DNA of 24,808 bases from Candidatus Anaerobutyricum stercoripullorum (GTDB lineage: Bacteria > Bacillota > Clostridia > Lachnospirales > Lachnospiraceae). The stretch spans positions 1 to 24,808 of the forward strand of contig DXEQ01000131.1 of the NCBI GenBank assembly GCA_019114885.1, in the 5' to 3' direction. Shown here in pieces: positions 20,194 through 24,808 of the stretch; within the stretch, counting starts at the first letter, position 1, and each line of letters opens with the position of its first letter. Below the pieces are notes generated by a model. The model searched no databases. It had not been told where the DNA came from and saw nothing but the letters and a program-made list of their open reading frames with translations. The position numbers and the translations under genes were made by a program.

Positions 20194-22262
20194 GATAACC
20201 CTCCCTGTCCGCCTTTTTTCTTTTTGTGTACATGACGGATTGTCTTTTTCTTTTTGCGCACCGCATCCGCGCGTCCCTGCTGCCTGTCACGCGACCGTCC
20301 GCCGTCCGCGACGGAATGGTTTCCCCTTTGTCCTCTGCCGCTGCGTGACCGCGTGCCGTCCTTGCCGGAACGGTTTCTCCCCTCTCCTTTGCCGCTATGC
20401 TGCCCGGAATGTCCGCGCCTTATGCCCGCCTGCTGTACATTTTCCGAACGACCTCCCCTGCGGGGCGGAATCAGGCACTTCGGCCCGTAACCGATCAGAT
20501 CTTCCCGTCCGGCTGCCAGCAGCGCTTCTTTTACGATCTCATAATTGTCGGGATTCCGGTATTGTATGAGCGCCCGCTGCATTTTTTTCTCCCTGGCTGT
20601 GCGCGGCACATACACCGGCTCCATGGTGCGCGGATCAAGCCCGGTATAGTACATGCAGGTGGATATGGTGCCCGGCGTCGGATAATAATCCTGTACCTGC
20701 TCCGGCATATATCCCAGATCCCGGACGTATTCCGCCAGCTCCACCGCCTCCCGAAGCCCGGAGCCCGGGTGCGAGGACATGAGGTACGGCACCAGATACT
20801 GTTTCTTCCCGATGCGCCGGTTCATTTCCTGATAACTATCTACAAAACGTTCGTACACCTCGTTGGACGGCTTTCCCATCATGGCCAGCACCCGGTCGCT
20901 GATGTGCTCCGGCGCCACTTTAAGCTGTCCGCTCACGTGATGTTCGCACAGTTCCCGCAAAAACGCTCCGTTTTTCTCCGTCAGCACATAATCGAAGCGG
21001 ATTCCGGAACGGATAAATACCTTTTTGACGCCGGGGAGCTGCCGCAGCTTCTTTAATAAGGAAATGTAATCGCTGTGGCTGCAGTCCAGATTCGGGCATG
21101 GTTTCGGGAACAGGCACTGCCGGTGACTGCACACGCCCTTTTCCAGCTGTTTTCTGCATGCCGGATGGCGAAAGTCCGCCGTCGGTCCTCCCACATCGTG
21201 AATATATCCTTTAAAATCCGGATCCTTCGTCATCTGTTCCGCCTCTCTTATAATAGAAGCGTGGCTTCGCACCTGCACCCGCCGTCCCTGATGGAAAGTG
21301 AGAGCACAGAAACTGCAGCCGCCAAAACATCCCCGGTTGCTGACCAGAGAAAACTTCACCTCCTGGATGGCAGGTACGCCGCCTTCCTTTTCGTAAGACG
21401 GATGCCATGTCCGCATATAAGGCAGATCGTACACCGCATCCATCTCTTCCGTTGTCAGCGGGAGAGCCGGCGGATTCTGCACCACATACTCCGTCTCTTT
21501 ATATGGCTCCACCAGCCTCCCGGCCGTCAGGGCGTCCGTATTCTGATACTGCCGGTAATAGCTTCTGGCATATTCTTCTTTCCGCGCGCATATATCCGGG
21601 TAAGAAGGGAGCACCTCGTAATCTCCGGACAGTTCCGACAGACTGTGGCAACGAAAGACCGTTCCCCGCACATAGGTGATGTCCTTCACCGGGATACCGG
21701 CCTGCAGCGCCTCGGCGATCTCCAGCACCGAATGTTCTCCCATTCCGTACATCAAAAGGTCCGCGCCGGAATCAAGGAGCACAGCTCTCTTCACCGTGTC
21801 GCTCCAGTAGTCATAATGGGCCAGCCGCCGCAGAGACGCCTCGATGCCTCCCAGAAGGATCGGCGTCTTCTTATATGTTCTTCTTATGAGATTGCTGTAG
21901 ACGATCACCGCCCGGTCCGGCCGTCTTGAGAATCCGCCGCCCGGCGTGTAGGCGTCCTGGTGCCGCCGCTTTTTTGCCGAGGTGCAATGATTGACCATGG
22001 AGTCCATATTTCCCGCGGACACGAGAAAGGCAAGCCGCGGCTCCCCGCACACGGTGATGCTCTCATCCTTTTTCCAGTCCGGCTGAGCGATGACGGCCAC
22101 CTTATATCCCGCATGTTCCAGAAGCCTTGTGATGATGGCCATCCCAAAAGAAGGATGGTCTACGTAGGCGTCTCCGGAAATGTAGACAAAGTCCGCCTGT
22201 TCCCAGCCTCTCTCCTGCATCTCTTCCATGCTGGTCGGCAAAAATCCTGTTGTTTTTTCCAT
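20190..22262 (-). CDS. YgiQ family radical SAM protein (UPF0313)
   Basis: Radical SAM protein of the YgiQ/UPF0313 group, whose reaction is not established. The 690-residue product has the YgiQ N-terminal domain (ISGDAYVDHPSFG at 28-40, NHCTSAKKRR at 91-100, YSNLIRRTYKKTPILLGGIE ending at 141). The radical SAM core has CFGGCSFC giving Cys312, Cys316 and Cys319. A DUF3362-like end follows (RALIQYRNPDN, GYGPKCLIPP). The last 90 residues (601-690) form a basic low-complexity tail rich in Gly, Arg, Ser and Lys, partly built from a duplicated 18-codon unit. The ATG at 22262 has AGGAG about 11 bases upstream and is seven bases after the preceding gene. Confidence 0.93.
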   Translation of the reverse strand: MEKTTGFLPTSMEEMQERGWEQADFVYISGDAYVDHPSFGMAIITRLLEHAGYKVAVIAQPDWKKDESITVCGEPRLAFLVSAGNMDSMVNHCTSAKKRRHQDAYTPGGGFSRRPDRAVIVYSNLIRRTYKKTPILLGGIEASLRRLAHYDYWSDTVKRAVLLDSGADLLMYGMGEHSVLEIAEALQAGIPVKDITYVRGTVFRCHSLSELSGDYEVLPSYPDICARKEEYARSYYRQYQNTDALTAGRLVEPYKETEYVVQNPPALPLTTEEMDAVYDLPYMRTWHPSYEKEGGVPAIQEVKFSLVSNRGCFGGCSFCALTFHQGRRVQVRSHASIIREAEQMTKDPDFKGYIHDVGGPTADFRHPACRKQLEKGVCSHRQCLFPKPCPNLDCSHSDYISLLKKLRQLPGVKKVFIRSGIRFDYVLTEKNGAFLRELCEHHVSGQLKVAPEHISDRVLAMMGKPSNEVYERFVDSYQEMNRRIGKKQYLVPYLMSSHPGSGLREAVELAEYVRDLGYMPEQVQDYYPTPGTISTCMYYTGLDPRTMEPVYVPRTAREKKMQRALIQYRNPDNYEIVKEALLAAGREDLIGYGPKCLIPPRRGGRSENVQQAGIRRGHSGQHSGKGEGRNRSGKDGTRSRSGRGQRGNHSVADGGRSRDRQQGRADAVRKKKKTIRHVHKKKKGGQGGLS
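20301..20408 (-). repeat. Imperfect 54-base tandem duplication in the YgiQ tail
   Basis: Two adjacent 54-base units (20301-20354 and 20355-20408) agree at roughly two thirds of positions, best in the first 45 bases. The period is 18 codons, so the frame is kept. It encodes part of the Gly/Arg/Ser-rich C-terminal tail. No third clear copy flanks it. Confidence 0.5.
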
Positions 22263-22269
22263 CGTGCGC

Positions 22270-23091
22270 TCACTCCTCTTTCGCTGTTTCTTTCCGACTT
22301 CTTTTTAAACTCTCTATCTCTTCTTCCGTCAGCGGACGGTACTCTCCCGGCCGCAGCGCGGCGTCCAGCCGCAGGCTCCCCATGGACAGCCGTTTCAGGT
22401 ACAAAACTTCCCGGCCCACAGCCTTCGCCATGCGTTTGATCTGATGAAACCGGCCCTCCTGAACGGTGATCAGCACACCGAAGCCCTCTGAATCCGCCAC
22501 GGATTCAGCCTGTGCCGGCCGCTTTGCATCTACTATGGATTCGGCCTTCTGCGGCTGTCCGGGCTCTGCGGTCTCCTGCGGCAGGGGCACAAGCTTCGCC
22601 GGCAGTGTCCGCTTCTCATCTCCGATATCCAGCCCACAAGCAAAGGCCTCCTGTTCCGCCTTGCCCACCGGGCCGTCCAGAATGGCAAAATAGCATTTAT
22701 CCACATGTTTTTTGGGAGAGAGCAGGTCGTGGGCCAGCGCTCCATCGTTGGTGAGAAGGAGCAGCCCTTCTGTATCTTTATCCAGCCGACCCACAGGAAA
22801 CAGCCCCCGGACCGGCTCTCCGATCAGGTCCAGAACCGTGCGCTCCCTGTCGTCCTCCGTGGCAGAAACCACGCCCTGCGGCTTATGGAGCATGAGGTAG
22901 GTATACTTTTCATAATGGCAGAGCCTGCCGTCCACCGTCACCGCCGCCTGTCCGGCGTCAATCTTCGTCTCCGGCTTCTTTATGATCTGTCCGTCCACGC
23001 ACACTCTTCCTTTTTTCAGATATTGTTTTGCCTCACTGCGGCTCAGTCCCGCCGTCTGCGTAAGGTATTTATCCAGGCGCATCTTTTCCAT
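22270..23091 (-). CDS. RsuA/RluB-type pseudouridine synthase
   Basis: Pseudouridine synthase of the RsuA/RluB/RluE/RluF family, acting on rRNA. The 273-residue product starts with an S4 domain (MRLDKYL at 4-10, SRSEAKQYLKKGRVCVDG at 17-34), then MLHKPQGVVSAT, the catalytic GRLDKDTEG at 101-109 (Asp104), and VQEGRFHQIKRM near 210-221. Residues about 172-203 are a Glu/Ala/Gln-rich insert just before that last motif, with two similar segments (KAESIVD and QAESVAD). Two adjacent ATGs exist; the second (23091) has better spacing (six bases) from AGGAG. It lies between the rsmF-like gene and ygiQ; its target base cannot be assigned. Confidence 0.92.
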   Translation of the reverse strand: MEKMRLDKYLTQTAGLSRSEAKQYLKKGRVCVDGQIIKKPETKIDAGQAAVTVDGRLCHYEKYTYLMLHKPQGVVSATEDDRERTVLDLIGEPVRGLFPVGRLDKDTEGLLLLTNDGALAHDLLSPKKHVDKCYFAILDGPVGKAEQEAFACGLDIGDEKRTLPAKLVPLPQETAEPGQPQKAESIVDAKRPAQAESVADSEGFGVLITVQEGRFHQIKRMAKAVGREVLYLKRLSMGSLRLDAALRPGEYRPLTEEEIESLKRSRKETAKEE

Positions 23092-23133
23092 CATAATCTC
23101 CTGTCCTGCGTATCATTTTGATGTGTCGGCCGG

Positions 23134-24567
23134 TCACTGTTTCCGCCAGCCCGGCTCGATCTTATTCTTGATATTGCCGCGGCTGCTCTTTCCCCAGCCG
23201 AGAGGCAGTTCTTCCACGCAGACGAGCACCCATCCGTCCGGTCCGTCTGCCTGGATCGTCTCTCCCCGCAGATATCTCTCCACTCTCTCATCGGAGAGGG
23301 GAAGGGAGAGGACGTTGTCGTATTCTTCTTTTCGCAGTGCCATAGCAAGCGCCTGTCCCGGCTCAAACCGTTTCTTCTTGCAATCTCCCAGGTACAGTCC
23401 GGAGCGCACGACCCGAAGTCCCGACAGATCGGGACATCCCTCCGGAAGAAGAAAGACCCGTTCCTTGAGAAACTGCAGCCGCTCTTCCGGTACCGCCAGC
23501 CTGCAGTGCGCGAAGAAATCGCGCATCTCGCCGGTCAATCCGTCTTGCGCGGGGATAAATGGACCCGGCGCCTTTTCCGGGCTTTCCGTCTCATCCACCC
23601 GCCGAAGCAGTGCCGCGAACTGTCCTTCTCCCCTGACCCGGTGGTTCCAGAACCGTCTGCAGCAGGTCAGACTCTCCTCGCCGCTGCGGCTCCACTCCGG
23701 ATGTCCCTTATCCACCCCGGGATATAAGGGCAGTTCTTCCAGCTGAAAAAGACCACAGGCCCCTTCTTCATCCGCTTCCTTTGCACAGGCAAAAGGAGCC
23801 TGTACATTTTCTGTGTCAATATCTCTTCCGGACGCCAGCAGCGTCTCCACCACCTGTTCGTTCTCCTCCGGAGAGTAGGTGCAGGTAGAATAAAGCAGAT
23901 ATCCTCCCGGGCGAACCATGCGGGCCGCCGCGTGCACAATCTCTTTTTGAAGAGTGCTGTAACGCTGTACTTCCTCCGGCGACCAGTCGGCCGCCATGGA
24001 AGGTTCTTTCCGGAACATCCCCTCGCCGGAACAGGGCGCGTCCACAAGAATACAGTCAAAATATCCTGCAAAACGCTGCGAAAGGTGTTCCGGGCTCTCG
24101 CAGGTGATCACCGCATTTTTTATTCCGGCCATCTCCATATTTTTGAGGAGCGCCCTGCATCTTGAAATACTGATATCGTTGGCGATCAGTATACCCTCTC
24201 CCTGCATCTTTGCCGCCATCGCCGTCGTCTTTCCTCCCGGAGCAGCGCAGAGGTCCAGCACCCGGTCTCCCGGTTTTACCGGCAAAAAAGAAGCAGGAGC
24301 CATAGCGCATGGTTCCTGTATATAATAGGCTCCCCCGTAATAAAATGGATGGAGAGAAAGCCTGTTTTCTCCTTTATAATAAAATCCTGTCTCGCACCAC
24401 GGGACCGGACTCACAGAAAACCGGCGGAGAAGCTCCGCCGGCTGCATTTTTAACTGATTCACTCTGCATGTCTGCCCGTATCCTTCTCCAAAGCTGTCGA
24501 AATAATTGTCGCAGTCCTCTCCGAGAAGCCCGCGCATTTTTTTCTCAAACTTTTCTGGCAAATGCAT
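23134..24567 (-). CDS. RsmF-type 16S rRNA m5C methyltransferase (RsmB/NOP family)
   Basis: SAM-dependent RNA cytosine-5 methyltransferase resembling E. coli RsmF (YebU). The 477-residue product starts MHLPEKFEKKM and has GFYYKGENRLSLHP and YYIQEPCAMAP ahead of the catalytic core. That core carries the SAM motif VLDLCAAPGGKT at 103-114, DAPCSGEGMFRK with Cys179, and YSTCTYSPEENE with the nucleophile Cys229. A C-terminal region (about 300-477) contains a PUA-like part with SGLYLGDCKKKRFEPGQALA, as in the RsmF branch. The ATG has GGAGG six bases upstream and is 12 bases after the previous stop. It is distinct from rsmB in the same window. Confidence 0.93.
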   Translation of the reverse strand: MHLPEKFEKKMRGLLGEDCDNYFDSFGEGYGQTCRVNQLKMQPAELLRRFSVSPVPWCETGFYYKGENRLSLHPFYYGGAYYIQEPCAMAPASFLPVKPGDRVLDLCAAPGGKTTAMAAKMQGEGILIANDISISRCRALLKNMEMAGIKNAVITCESPEHLSQRFAGYFDCILVDAPCSGEGMFRKEPSMAADWSPEEVQRYSTLQKEIVHAAARMVRPGGYLLYSTCTYSPEENEQVVETLLASGRDIDTENVQAPFACAKEADEEGACGLFQLEELPLYPGVDKGHPEWSRSGEESLTCCRRFWNHRVRGEGQFAALLRRVDETESPEKAPGPFIPAQDGLTGEMRDFFAHCRLAVPEERLQFLKERVFLLPEGCPDLSGLRVVRSGLYLGDCKKKRFEPGQALAMALRKEEYDNVLSLPLSDERVERYLRGETIQADGPDGWVLVCVEELPLGWGKSSRGNIKNKIEPGWRKQ

Positions 24568-24579
24568 CTCTTTCCTCCG

Positions 24580-24808
24580 TCATGTCAGGCTCTGCGCCTG
24601 ATATCCTTCTGATATAATATCCAGCTGGCTGGCAAAATGCTGCAGCTGCATCATATCATCCGTCACATAAACCTTGTAAAATTCATCCTGAATCTTTGTG
24701 ACCTCTCTCTTGTTGGCCACCTTGTAGAGGTTCTGGATATTATTGAGAATATCTTTGATCAGATTCTCCTTCTTCTGATGAGAATTCTGCGCGTCCATGA
24801 TCTCGTCT
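24580..24808 (-). CDS. C-terminal part of an unrecognised helical protein, cut by the window edge
   Basis: A frame open to the window edge ends at the TGA 12 bases before the RsmF-like gene. The visible 76 codons are polar, mostly helical in character and rich in Lys, Gln, Asn and Asp, with no motif I can name. An ATG at 24798 could be a start, giving 72 residues. However, the ten bases upstream show no clear Shine-Dalgarno, and the open frame continues, so I favour a larger gene extending to the right. It is probably co-transcribed with the downstream methyltransferase gene. Confidence 0.5.
   Translation of the reverse strand, partial: DEIMDAQNSHQKKENLIKDILNNIQNLYKVANKREVTKIQDEFYKVYVTDDMMQLQHFASQLDIISEGYQAQSLT

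Overview
The window looks like a core-chromosome segment of a moderately GC-rich anaerobic Firmicute, most likely Lachnospiraceae or a close Clostridia relative. The evidence is gene order (the conserved yicC/yloC-remA-gmk-rpoZ-priA-def-fmt-rsmB-rlmN-prpC-prkC-rsgA-thiN series), strong AGGAGG-type ribosome binding sites, sigma-A style promoters, RecU, RemA and a PASTA kinase. I see no phage, IS element, CRISPR array, tRNA or rRNA. Genes are packed tightly; the largest gap without a gene is about 235 bases (1047-1280).

Layout, left to right. Positions 1-30 hold the first codons of a minus-strand gene leaving the window, with its own promoter overlapping the end of lgt. lgt (prolipoprotein diacylglyceryl transferase, minus) and ychF (plus, the only plus-strand gene) diverge from a shared region with one promoter for each. 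ychF converges on thiN; each side has an intrinsic terminator lying in the other's transcription unit.

From about 17.7 kb down to 2.4 kb runs one long minus-strand operon. A near-consensus promoter (17708-17736) starts it, and thiN ends it. In transcription order: yicC, remA, gmk, rpoZ, a VanZ-family membrane domain continuous in frame with murE, priA, def, fmt, rsmB, rlmN, prpC, prkC, rsgA, thiN. It joins nucleotide supply, RNA polymerase, peptidoglycan precursor synthesis, replication restart, initiator-Met formylation and deformylation, rRNA modification, Ser/Thr signalling and ribosome assembly. Many junctions are 4-base stop/start overlaps, which suggests translational coupling. Compared with the Bacillus subtilis order, coaBC (between rpoZ and priA) and rpe (between rsgA and thiN) are absent, and VanZ-MurE sits in the coaBC slot.

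Upstream (17.8-24.8 kb, minus) is a second compact series: the 3' part of an unrecognised gene, an RsmF-type rRNA methyltransferase, an RsuA-type pseudouridine synthase, a YgiQ radical SAM protein, a short-chain dehydrogenase, an RluC/RluD-type pseudouridine synthase and recU. Most act on RNA.

The most notable features are the uninterrupted VanZ-MurE reading frame (a possible membrane-tethered peptidoglycan ligase, or two products made from one frame), a strong hairpin at the rpoZ/vanZ junction, the overlapping convergent ends of ychF and thiN, and a long acidic tail on the RNA polymerase omega subunit. No wholly new defence or mobile system is visible. All functional calls come from reading motifs by eye; no database search was run.
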